Assembly (NCBI GenBank): GCA_965153455.1
Contig: OZ234497.1
Coordinates: 4,588,001-4,652,000, forward strand
Reading direction: 5' to 3'
From: Sphagnum compactum
Taxonomy: Eukaryota; Bryophyta; Sphagnopsida; Sphagnales
DNA: 64,000 nt
A program made the translations under genes and the position numbers. This document shows, in pieces, positions 1 through 11,205 of the stretch (its first letter is position 1; each line of letters begins with the position of its first letter). The notes under the pieces were generated by a model. It did not search any database, had not been told where the DNA came from, and worked only from the letters and a program-made list of their open reading frames with translations.

Positions 1-1380
1 AAGCTTCTCAATTAGCCCATCTGTTCCTGCTATTCATAGGATTTCACACCTTAGGCTAATTCAAAGGAGTTGGGCAGGCACATGCTGAATTCATGATTAT
101 GCTGCACTCAATTTGAATGCACTTTCGTTTTGGTTAAATTGAGGTCACATGCATCCAGCTGGTGATTGCCCAATTTTCAATTCAAGGATGGGCAGAAACC
201 CTAAACCATGTCTTCTGTGTGCATTATCTTTCTGGGGCCAATATCCAAGAGGCTGATTGGGAACCTGTCTGGTCACTGCCTTATTTCACCTGGCCTAGAG
301 TAATGCTGGCCCACTCAAGAAACTCAGAAAACAAATCATGTCCAGTTTCAAGAGACAAGCCACATATCTGTTTTTCTTATTCATGTTTATCTTAATAGTG
401 CTGAACTCTCAAATTATGCAGGTGCTGTTCCTTAAAGATTTGTAATGGCTACACACTGCTGATTGTTTTCAGTGTAGTTTAGGCAAGGTGGTCACTAGTA
501 TGTTCTGTGCAATTACCAACCTTCTCAGGCTGAGCCTGATTTCTTAATGCAGGTGTTGTCTTTTTTTTTGAGCCTGGAGTTTCAGTGAACTCTCTTGTCT
601 TTCTTATAGACATACCTATTTCTCATCAACTTCAGAGTCTGCCAAATGTTGAATCACAGCTGCATTTGCTGTGGATTCCATAGAGGAATGCTAATTAGGG
701 TGGAAAATTGATTCCAAATTCAAAATACCTATTATATACCAACCAATTTTAACATGATTCTTGTGAGGCTTGATTCTAATGTTCATAAATTGATGTACAT
801 TGCATACATTAACCTATATTATTTAAAATTAATAGTTCGAGATGGGGTTCATTTATGAAACCCATAATTCATCCATAATTGAAAAAAATTGTTTATTGTC
901 ATTCATTTAAACATCCATTGGTGCATCCAAGAAGGTTCAACGTTTACTAAGACCACAATTTTGGTGCAAGTGAACCGTAATAACCTTTAAATTCATGTCA
1001 AATTGATCAATCTGATGGGACTGAAGGAGTGATGCCAAATGTCACATTATATGTTGTGTTAATTGAAGGACTTATATTGACACTATGGGAAAGAAGATTG
1101 TTCTTATGAACTTGAATGGCAACAGAAAGATGGACTCAATTCTTAATATTTCAGTGCATTGGAAAATGTTATTTTGAGTTAGACTTGCCATCACTTCAAT
1201 TTGGTCTATTTGAAAGTACCCAAAATTTACTAAATGACTTTTTTTTGGGGACATATCTTATGAACTTTGATTGATTTTATTTTGTCTTCACATGACCTTG
1301 CCACCATTGTGGAAGATTCTCTTTAAGTTAGAAAAGCCATTTGAGTGCATCATGTAAGCACGGTATTACTTACCACCAAC
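1..1380. other. AT-rich intergenic DNA, no gene seen
   Basis: Only short open frames without recognisable domains or splice-compatible partners occur on either strand. Base composition is AT-rich. I see no RNA gene or clear repeat here. Confidence 0.5.
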
Positions 1381-2060
1381 ATTTTAAAAAACGAGTGTTG
1401 TGACCCGTGGCTACGCCACTCCAGCCACCCATGGCACCTCGCCCGGCCCCTCGCAGCGGTTGCCCTGGCCGCTGTTTTTTTTGGCCTCTCTAAGGACCTC
1501 ATTTCAGGACCCTAACGACGGGTTTCCTCTCTGAGGACCTTGTTTCAGGTCCCCAACGACGAGTTTTCTTTCTGGGAACCTCGTTTCAGGTCCGTCTCGA
1601 GGTCTGGACCCGGTACTAAAAATCTCGATTCAGGTCCTTTACCCAGGATTTTGGCCACCTCGGTTCAGGTCCTCAAAGGTTTTGAGGACCTCGCTCATTT
1701 CAGGAGCTCGTCTTGTTTTTCTTCTTCTTCTTGGGGATGTGGTTTAGGGGTTTAAGACAGACAGACGGACATACGAGATCTGGGTTTCAGGACCTCAACA
1801 GACGGACAGACAAGATCTGGGTTTCAAGACCTCTGCAGACAGACACCACGTTTGCTTATATATATATATATATATAGGATTATATGTCCATGGGTGTTGA
1901 TTTTGTGCCCTGATTATCACCTCACCTATCCTATTTTGCCATCTACTACAGACCAGCTCCACAGGGAACGGGCAGCGACTGGAAGAATCTTCCAGGCACT
2001 GCCCAATTTTTGTCCACACAGACAGACACCACGTTTGCTTTTATATATAAGATGGCATGT
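1381..2060. repeat. GC-richer block with short direct repeats
   Basis: Composition jumps to GC-rich at about 1395. The phrase 'ggacctcgtttcaggtcc' recurs in variants between 1490 and 1700. 'gatctgggtttcaggacctc' is repeated near 1780 and 1815, and 'cagacagacaccacgtttgctt' occurs near 1836 and again near 2018, each followed by a TA dinucleotide run. This looks like a fragment of a repetitive element with internal tandem structure; the family is unknown. Short open frames here lack protein-like features. Confidence 0.5.
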
Positions 2061-4354
2061 TTGTCACTTATAGATTTATATCCATTTGATGGTCACCCAT
2101 TGAAAGTTGGTATGGTATCTTAAGTTTCATAAAAAAATTGACACAAATTTAATTATCATATTGCGTGCAAAAATCTAGGTTCATGCTTTTGTGTGAACTT
2201 TAATAATGTGGGTCAAGAGGCTTTCATGTAACATTTTGGGATGTCAAGTCATAGGACTATCTTTCATTATTATTACATATATTTTCAAAAAAATGTTAGA
2301 AGCTTTACAACATTGGGGGTGAAAGATCTAAATGGTGTTAAAATATTTAATATGGTGATAACAAGGTGGCCATATCATGGTCATTAGTATCCATTTCAAA
2401 ATTACGTTATTTTATTTGAAACAATTCAAAAACATCCATTTGGTTGTCGTCTGAAAAATTGTTTTTCATTGCATGATTGACACTCTTACAATTTAGTGGC
2501 ATAATAATTTATTTGAGCTTTTACAGAAAATCCCATTATATATGGACCATGGTGGATGTTGCATGAATGGGATGTTATGCTTGTTGGTTGTAATAGGTGT
2601 GGACTAATTAAACACCACCAATTTTGGTACATCAAAATATAAGATGATGCCATCTTGTTTCATTCCATTACCTTCCTCCATAAAAAATGCATTTTAGTCT
2701 TTTGCAATAAAGGTAGGATTAATTAGATTAGCCATACACTCAATTAGCCATAATCTTATTTTGACTTCATTGATTAATTTGTGAGACAATCGATCCCTTC
2801 CAAATAGGGCTAGTTCAACACTAATTATATTATTTTTGGGAATGCTAAAATCCTCCAAAAAATTGTATTTCTCAGAAATATTTTTTTCTGAAGGAAAATA
2901 AAGAAATTGATGGAACATATCATTTGTTGAAATGGAATCCTCAAAATTATAATTATTCATCCAACATGTGTTGAAGAGGCTAAGGTTCTACAGCACTTTG
3001 CAATGTGCATGGCATTTAATTTGTAAGAATTACTTCCTTTGATTTTTTTGTTCTAAGATTTATTGCCGTAGCGCATTTGGATGCAAGGCACTAATAGAAA
3101 TGAGTGATTTGGTTTTCTACATTGGGCCTTTTTTTCGGGTGTAAGGCATTATTAAAAATGATGGCCTCAATTCTCACACCAGTTAATTCCTTTTGGAGTA
3201 GAAGGTTCTGGAAATTCTGTAGGCTCAAGCTCACCCTAAACCCTCACCTCACATTGGGCTTGCAAGAACCTTGAACTTGCAATTTGCATGTAAAATCTAA
3301 CATTCATATAACAACATTCATTCACATAAGATTTTAGATTATATGGCTTTTAATTTTCACTGAAAAAATTATTCAATATTCAAAAACTTTTGCACCTCAA
3401 GTCCAAACGTCATGGGACCAAGCTCGTGGCTACAATGATTTTACAAGCTACGATGGTGTTTGTTGTTATATGAATGTTGGGTCTACAATAGCAACAGTAG
3501 TTTAGTAGCAGGTTACTCTGTTTAATCCAATGTTCGATTTCTTTCCCATTGCCTCATGATGGTTGAGTTGCTTATTGGGTTGCCTGCTTTGATTTGCTTT
3601 CTTTTTTCTCTGTCTGGTTAAATTGTTTGTAGATGACATTGGAAAAGAATGCATGAACACCAGCTCAGGTTTTTTTTTTTTTTGGGGTGTGTTTTTTTGG
3701 CTCTGTGGTTTGTTTGCAGATGACATTGGGAAATGAATGCATGACAAACGGTTCAGGTTTTTTTATTGGGCAGGTTCTGAAATGAAACTGTAGAGACTAG
3801 ACTTTGCTTCTGAAGTTTTCCAACTCTTTGAGCTCTTGAAAAAGCTCGGATCATCCATGCACAGAGGGAATTATAACTCCCTGCATGAACTGCTGGTATA
3901 GTCTCTGATTGATTATCATCTATCTGTACGTGGGTTGTGCTTTTCTTTTGGGGATCATAGATGGCTACTCTTGTTCTTGGCAGTTATAGTACGGTGCCAA
4001 GCTTCTAGCTGGTTATTTCTTCAAGAAAACAGGAAGAAGAAGAAGGAAAAAAAAGAACCCAATAAAAGGAAAGAAAAGAAAATAAAATTGGATGCAAGAA
4101 AGAACATGGGCATCGTCTTTTAGACCCACAATTCAATGCATTTACGAAATCATGGGATTATAACTATGATTTTGTGTTTGTTACATGATCTTTTCTTGCA
4201 AGAACCTTGAACTTGCAATTTGCATGTATAGACAAAGATTCATACTCTCAACCCCCTGATCTCCTTTTTCCCCATTTTTACAGCTCTCGTATAATTTCCA
4301 GGGCAACCCTTTTTTCCTTTCTCTTCAGCATGGGGTTTTGAATTTAAATTACAG
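2061..4354. other. AT-rich intergenic DNA, no gene seen
   Basis: Small open frames only, several dominated by poly-A or poly-T runs. The phrase 'ttgcaagaaccttgaacttgcaatttgcatgta' occurs near 3260 and again near 4195, a dispersed direct repeat about 935 bp apart. Nothing else could be assigned. Confidence 0.45.
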
Positions 4355-4644
4355 GAAGAAGAAGAAGAAGAAAAAGATGGTTCTGATGAGGATGCTGAGG
4401 ACTTTGAAAATTTCAAAGAGCTTCAGAATATTTAAGCCCTAGATCTGTGAGCTTTTCTGGCACTTGAGGATGTAAAATTATAAATTCAGATACTCCAGAT
4501 TCAATTTCCCTTTGGGGATGATGATGATGAACCACAACATGTTACTGATCTCCTTTCTCTTGCAATTGAAGTGGTCGTTACAGTGGCAAAAGATCCAGGA
4601 GAACGAAACTCAGTTCTAGCCCAATTGCTGACTTTTGGAGTCAA
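4355..4644 (+). pseudogene. Possible exon remnants of an unidentified gene
   Basis: Two stretches look like exons. The first follows a good acceptor (attacag) at 4354 and encodes an acidic peptide starting EEEEEEKDGSDEDAEDF, which ends at a stop near 4434. The second runs 4490-4644 between an AG acceptor and a canonical GTAAGT donor at 4645; it contains PFGDDDDEPQHVTDLLSLA and then VVVTVAKDPGERNSVLAQLL, an acidic patch followed by helix-like sequence. No start codon or continuing exon was found, and the ORF after the donor is not clearly related. It may be part of a degraded or very split gene. Family not recognised. Confidence 0.3.
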
Positions 4645-5799
4645 GTAAGTGAACATTTAACTTTTGATGTTCTTTGCATCTTTTCATGTCCCTGTCTGTG
4701 AACAAAACAGATATGGAACTACAAACAAAAAAGATGCAATTTGGTTTTCTTTTTGCTGTTAGATTGATTGCTGGCCATGGTTTCATACTGAAGCGATTTT
4801 CACAAAGTGCTTATATGTTGCATGCTTCCCTTGGATCCTCTTTTTGTTGGGTTACAGATCTGGTATACCCACAGTTGCATGGAGGAAGGTGTGGGAGGTG
4901 GAATTGATCTGGCTGCATCATGCAAATGGTGCAAACATAGCTACAGCTGGCTGGGTCATATGGAGCACAGAGAGCCGCTGAGCACAGGAGAGTTGCAAAC
5001 GTACCCAGCTCGGTCTCCTAGCTTTGTCAAAGTGCTGGTCGACAGTAACCTAGCTGCCATGGCCACATGCTGGATGGTCAGTAACACTCCTGGCACTGGC
5101 CTCTCTTGGCCCTGGATTTGGCACAATGTTAATGAGCTCCAGTCTTTTGTTGGACTGAGTATGCTGCAAGAAGCTTGCAAGAAAATTCAACTTGAAATTA
5201 TACCACAACAGCTCCTTGAAATTCCCATCTTCAGAAGTACCTGTGATGTCTTTTCTTGGTCGATTACAAGGAGGGCATGTTACGTACCACTGGATGCATT
5301 TCCCATTCCTGTATTCAGTTGGATTTCTGGATTATAAAACTACCAGCATCTTTATGTCTTTTAAAGGTTCATTGGGCAAGAAGACAATAAAAGTTTTCCA
5401 CAATCTGGTTCTATGAGAACAGTGTACAGAGGTAGCTTCAAAGTCTTCTCAACTCGCCTTCTCTTGGAAAATGATAGCTGATTGATTCCATGTCTCATTG
5501 CTTCCTGTTCTTGCACACAAATCACATCCTTAACCAGCCAAGGATTCACTAAACAGTGCAAGAGTCAAATCCTTGATTAATTGAACTTTGCGACTCTCTG
5601 CATGAGAGACTAATTTTATGCTAGGACTCAGGCAGCTTCTTGAAGATCCAGAGTAGAACTTGAACTCTGTTTCTTGCATAGTACAAGTCCTCCTTTGATT
5701 CAATGTCAATTCTTTTGAAACTTTTCTTTTGTTTCTGAAAGGGTCTGGAATCTGAACTCTTTTGACAATTAGGTTCCTTTGTAGAGATAACTCCTTCCT
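4645..5799. other. No confident gene; possible 5' end of the B3 gene
   Basis: A 176-codon open frame at 4807-5337 has no recognisable domain and overlaps other frames, so it is not called. The B3 reading frame that follows has no ATG of its own upstream of the first domain, so its first coding exon is probably within or before this stretch, but I could not place it. Confidence 0.4.
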
Positions 5800-5802
5800 G
5801 AA

Positions 5803-8800
5803 ACTACATCTATCACAAACCCAAAGAACGAATTGGGTGCTTTTATGAGCTAGAATGTCTCAAGCAGCTGTTTGCTGAATTTACTTTGTCCCGGGTTATA
5901 GCTGCAGCATTTATCAAACTCTATGGGAATGATGTCGGTAAGACAGCAATACTCCAGGGACCTGGTGGCCAAGTATGGCAAGTAGGCATTGGGAGACCCA
6001 AATGGGTAGCGTTCAGAGTTGGGGGGCGGACACTTGCTGCTGACCATGATTCGGAGAAGGGTGATATTCTTGTGTTCACTCTCAATGGCAAGTCACAATT
6101 CTCTGTGAAGATTTTCCATAACAAGACTGGTACAGAAAAATTGAGTGCGCTGGAAGCAAGGAATACAGGTATATTTGCCAGTGGAACATCCCCGGTGCTT
6201 GGTGAAAAGCGCAAGGAAAGAGATGAGGAAGAGATGGAATTACAGCTACACATGAAGAAGCTGTGTTTGGACATTGCTGAAGGTGGCATAATGGATGAGA
6301 ACCCCCCACTGCAAGCTTTAGAGTCTTTATGCAGCAGTGAAAGCAAACATGTGAAGGATTCTTCTCTTGGAAAGGCTAAGGCACTTGAATCTCCTGGAGC
6401 TCGATGGAACCTGAATGAACCGTATCTTCATGAACCATCTGATCATTTGTGTCCAGCAAATGATGAGTATGGAGAAACCATCACCGCCACCCAGGAGATT
6501 CAACTGCTAGCGCATGATCAACTGTTGCAGGTCAAAGAAACTGATTCAGATGATGTGCTTCCATGTCAAACACTGTTGGGTAAGCTTCCTCATGATGCTG
6601 CTGGGGAAGATTTGAACACAAACAAGGAGCATCTGAAACCTTCCAACTCAAATGTGAATGAAGTAAAACAGGACTACTCTGGGGTGGGGCCAGCTACCCG
6701 GTTTGCGTCGCAAAGGAGACCAGTGGTGGAGACTTTCAGAGACATCATGCACACTGATGTTGCTTATCCTCAAAGTTTTCTTATCCTCAAAGTTTTCGAG
6801 CTCGTTCCACATCCAACACACAAAATGTTCAGCCAATGATCAATCAAGCAGGGGAGCTACACAGGGAGCATGACAAAGTGGCAAGACCTTTGATACCGTA
6901 AGTAAACTTTGAATTTATTTGCACAGCTATTTTTTTCTCTAAGTTTGTGTACCTGTGTATGTTGGCCAGCATGCAAGCTTGGTACACCATTGAACCCACA
7001 TATGGTGTGGTCTTACAGGTATCCAGGTCTAGTAATGGAGAGGGAGAAGGCCATGGAGCTTGGCAGGTTTACTGTACTAAAATCAGACAAACCTTGCCAT
7101 TTGGTTGTCTTAAGACCATTTCATGTCCATGGGCGTGCTTTCCTTGTGAGTTTTCCCACATGCCCTGCCTGCCATGAACTCTACTTGATGAGCTGTCATT
7201 GCATTAAATCATTCTTGGTCTTCTGGAGATCCAGGGTGAATGTGGGTTATCTCTGACCCCTGGCCTACTTCTGTACTGACCCGGTTGGCAGAGATTCCCA
7301 GTCACTTTTGGGAAGCATTTTATGCCAACGAAGACTGTGCCTATGCACCTGATTGATGCATCTGGAAATCAATGGCCAATGGTGTGGCTTCGAGACAATG
7401 AGACTCACATGGGTTTCACACGGGGATGGAGAGAGTTTTCCCTTGCAGAGGACCTGTCTGATGGGGATGTGTGTGTATTCGAGCTCCTTGATACAACAGA
7501 CTTGATGTTCCGTGTCCATGTCTTTCACACAGAGAGAAAAAGTCCCAGTTCTCAAAAAAAGGACAGCAGCAACCAGCATGATCACCATCACAGGGCCAAT
7601 GCAAGGGCAGAGAGATTGCAGTTGCAAGATGACAACCACTGCAACAACCCCTATAATGAGGTCCTCCTTTATTCCTCTGGGAAGAAGCGAGAGTTGTCTG
7701 GAAGAATAAACATGCAGGTGGGTGCAGAGCAGGACAAAGAGACCCCTGCTTCACAATTGTCGCACACCTTCTCTCATTCTTTAAAAACTTTGTATAATGC
7801 ATTTCTAGGACTACCACCACCAACAGATGCAAGCAAAAAGGATGCCATGAATAGTAGAGAGAGAGAGGGCAATCTGCCAGAAGAAATGACATGCGAAAAA
7901 GCTTCAACTACATCATTGGCGTTGGTGATGGAAGACAAGGTGAAAACTTTCGAGTCATTGCAGGTTCATAGTAGTAGCGACAGCGAGAGGTGTTGCAAAT
8001 GTGGCAAGAGGCACAAGTTGGAGGCTGGAACTGAGTGTGAGACATACATGGAGCCAGGCATTCCTCAGGACGACACCACCCGAAACCTTGAATGTGATGG
8101 TGAGCTCCTCTTCACTGCTTGCAACACAGGGATAGCAAGGCAGGATGACAGGCCGGGGAAATTGGAACCACATCACTGGGGAGCCACAAATGTTGACCCT
8201 GTTTTCCAAGAAGAACAGAAATTGCAAGAGTGCCATCAGAGTGTAACCATGCAGCGAGCCAAGCCAGCATCCAATGGAAGTACAGCAGAAGTCAAGAAGG
8301 ATTCTGAGATTTCTGCACAATGGTGGACCAGAACCTGCAAACCAGACAAGCAATGTTTGAGGTGGCAGTCGGAGATGTCATCGTTGAGGTGTAGGAAGAA
8401 GCCTGGGGCCAGTTGGAGAAGGCTCACAGGCAGCAATACAAGCTTGTCAAGGAATAGGCGAGCTTCCTCATTGTTGCAAGCGAGGGTGAGAAAGCAACTC
8501 CTTTTTGTGGGTTCCAAACGACTCCCCGTCACACAGCTCCAGAGGGAGGCAGCCAGGGATGCCGCATGTGCATTGGAGACTATAAACCCTTCTGTTGTGG
8601 TGGTCAGGAAGAAATCAAATGTGTACCGAAACTTTATTGTGGTGAGCCATCTCTAACCCACCCTTGCAACACTTATTGCTGAAGTAAGTAGAAATAGAAA
8701 ACAAGAGAGATTTGGGTAGCTATGTGGCAAGAAATCTTAGTTAGCAGAACCAACACATGAGTACAGTGATAATATGCAATGGGGTTTGGGTACAGAAAAT

Positions 8801-9910
8801 TCCTCCTGCTTTCAGGCAGGCGCATATCCCTTGTGAAGTGACAGACCTCAAGCTTCAAGATGCAGTAGGGTAGGGCAGCAAACACATGCTTTTCTTTCTG
8901 GAAAAGTGCTCACTGTGGGTGGCAGCAATTCTCCCTTCATCACTTGCTTGAGGAAGGTGACACCTGTGTGTTTGAACTGATCACAAACAAGATAGAAGAT
9001 CTGACATTCATGGTTCACATTTTCCGTGTAATGGAAGTTGATCACAGCAAGGTGCAATGGCAGGACCATTACATGATCCTTTCCAGAGGTAAATGCTGGA
9101 ACAATGAGATGCATCTCATAAAATGTGATAAAAAAACGGAGCAGGATTCTTCTGTTGCTTTCTCAGAGAAGAAGAATCTCGAAGATGAAGATGCAACAGG
9201 TTGTCTGTTTCCTGGACTTGGTTCAACCAATGCTTTGCGCCTTGCAGTTCAGAAATGCATGGTCAGGCATAACAAACCTGAGGCGGCAAAAAGTTCTGCT
9301 TTGAGGGAAAGGTTGGCATACAGACTGTGGTCCTCATCCACAACACACTGCAAAAACCAATGATGCTTCTTCTCCTGCAAAGGAGACGACAACAACAACA
9401 ACAACCATTTGTGATTCTAGAGTGAGAGGGACATTGGAAGAACCTACAAAGGTGAATCAAGCTGCAAGATCAAGGAACCATTTTCTTACAAGGATTACAA
9501 TTCCATCATACAGCCACAGAATTCATGAGCAGAAGAAGAAGAAGAAGAAGAAGAAGAAGAAAATCATCCTGCCTGAGAAGAAGAAGAAGAAGAAAAAGAC
9601 TAGTAATCAAATCTCCAAACAATTAAGAGAAGGTAACAACACAAACCTGCGAGCTGGTGAAAGGATGATTATGCCACTCCCTGCAGATGATGATGATGAT
9701 GATGATGGGAAGGGAGAGGGAATTTACTACCGAGTGGTGCGTATCATCAAGAAGCGTTTCTTTGAGCATGAGAAACACTACCTCACCGAGCTTGACGGGC
9801 CTGTCTTACAAAGTAACGAAGATGGGGTTTTGACAGAGTACAATGGCATACTTTGGTGGGTTCCTGAGAGAGCTTTCCCTGCAGGATTTTCAAGCTGCTA
9901 TCTTGACTAG
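5803..9910 (+). pseudogene. Triple B3-domain (REM-like) DNA-binding protein gene, disrupted
   Basis: Plant-specific B3 domains bind DNA, so an intact copy would be a nuclear transcription regulator. Exons inferred from splice signals are about 5803-6897, 7019-7145, 7292-8641 and 8796-9910. B3 domain 1 (about 5820-6130) contains GPGGQVWQVGIGRPKWVAF and ends KGDILVFTLNG. Domain 2 is split by the 7146-7291 intron; its second half contains SGNQWPMVWLRD, GFTRGWREFSL and DGDVCVFELLD. Domain 3 is split by the 8642-8795 intron and contains KIPPAFRQAHIPCEVTDLKL and LLEEGDTCVFELITNK. A CxxC pair (CCKCGKRH) lies in the linker near 7990. The C-terminus has Lys and Asp runs. Lesions: a 17-bp tandem duplication at 6764-6797 shifts the frame; domain 3 has TAG at about 8868 plus a shift; another shift lies near 9313-9350. 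No ATG was found for exon 1. Domain calls are firm; loss of function is inferred, and one or more shifts could be sequence error. Confidence 0.75.
6764..6797 (+). repeat. Exact 17-bp tandem duplication inside a B3 gene exon
   Basis: The 17-mer ttatcctcaaagttttc occurs at 6764-6780 and again at 6781-6797 with no mismatch. Because 17 is not a multiple of three it changes the frame, which then stops with TGA at 6837-6839. Counting only one copy, the frame stays open to a canonical GTAAGT donor at 6898 and its phase fits the next exon at 7019. Confidence 0.9.
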
Positions 9911-11205
9911 ATCTAGCTTGTTTTTTGTTATCAACCCCAGGAGTGCAATTCTAAGGAGGCCTCATCTGTTGCACCATTTTCAGACGATCATCAGAAAAGC
10001 ACTGGCCAAAACTGGACACAAAATTGCACTCTGTGTGGGTTTTAGCAAAATGGAAAAAAATGTGCATTTTATAGTGGCAGACAGGGCAGACAAACAACAA
10101 TTGCAGAAACAGAAATTGGCACAATTTGTTCAAGGAGGATTCTGTTTCAGTCTCATGTAGTGATTTCATTTCTGTAATGAAGTTGCTTTGGAATGCAAAT
10201 CCTTGTTGAGTCCTAGTAGGAAGAAAGCATTTTGCAACAACAATAACCACCAAGAGAGTCCTTAGAAGAAGAAAGTGGGACTTTTCATCATAGAATTGCT
10301 CCTGAAAGTTTTGTTTGTCATGAACTTAGTTAAATTGATTACAAAATTTGGTACTTTGTTGAGGAGCTCCTCCTCCCGTGGAGCTCTATAGTGGTGTTTG
10401 GGTGCCTTCAAAGTCTTAGAAACCACCTAAGAGGGGTGAACACAGGTTCAAACTTCAAATCTATATCTTTGAAAAATCACAAGGGGAACATAATCATTTG
10501 GATTGTCAAATTTTTTTTGGAAATAGGCTCTCCATTACTGGTTGCTGCAGCTGCTCCTGAATCAGACCCTTTTGTGGTGATGAGTATGGATTGATAGATC
10601 ACTGGAGTTGCATATTCAGATACAAAAATATGAGTATCATAGTGCAGTTACAGTTTGATTCTTGATCAAAGAATTCTTGGATCAAGAACATGATTGTCCT
10701 CATGCAAGGCTGTTGTTGTTTTTGTTGTTACTCTAATCCAGCTGATTTTGAAGGAATTTTTCTTTCTTTCTTTCTGCATTGAAGAATAAAACTGAGTCAT
10801 GATTGTGCTGCAGAGAAATTAGAACTGACAATAGGTTTCTGGAAACCCTCAGTACTGACAAAATACATATATTGTGGCTGACTCTGCTCAAATTCATGAG
10901 CATGGAAATTGAGGGAAAACAGGATAATACATTCTAATCACCCTTCTATCAAACTGGGATGCATGACCGGAATACACATGACTGACTCTACCACAGGGCT
11001 TTGCATGACAATGGGCATATAGGGAGTGGTAGAACCAAGAAGGATCCAAGTGCATGACAGAAGATTTTGGGCATAGCAAAAGAGATTTTCCCAGCCCCTT
11101 CCACAATTTATTCACCCTAAACCCTGAAGCTGTGATGGGGTCAATCACATGGTATGGAATACAAATGGTATCATCACTGCATGTTTGTAGTGGCAGCTAG
11201 CATAC
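9911..11205. other. Intergenic DNA between convergent B3 and Mn-SOD loci
   Basis: Contains the 3' flanks of both loci. I searched the minus strand for the missing last exon of the Mn-SOD (the conserved YKNVRPDYL-type segment) and did not see it. Open frames at 9843-10160 and 10894-11148 have no recognisable features. Confidence 0.45.

Noticed and set aside
4807-5337. 176-codon frame
   Set aside because: No domain, no splice-consistent neighbours, and unlike plant coding style.
5921-6346. Antisense frame of 141 codons
   Set aside because: Shadow of the B3 exon on the plus strand.
9535-9600. Poly-lysine run as a nuclear localisation signal
   Set aside because: It is an AAG microsatellite in a frame-damaged part of the B3 locus, so function cannot be claimed.
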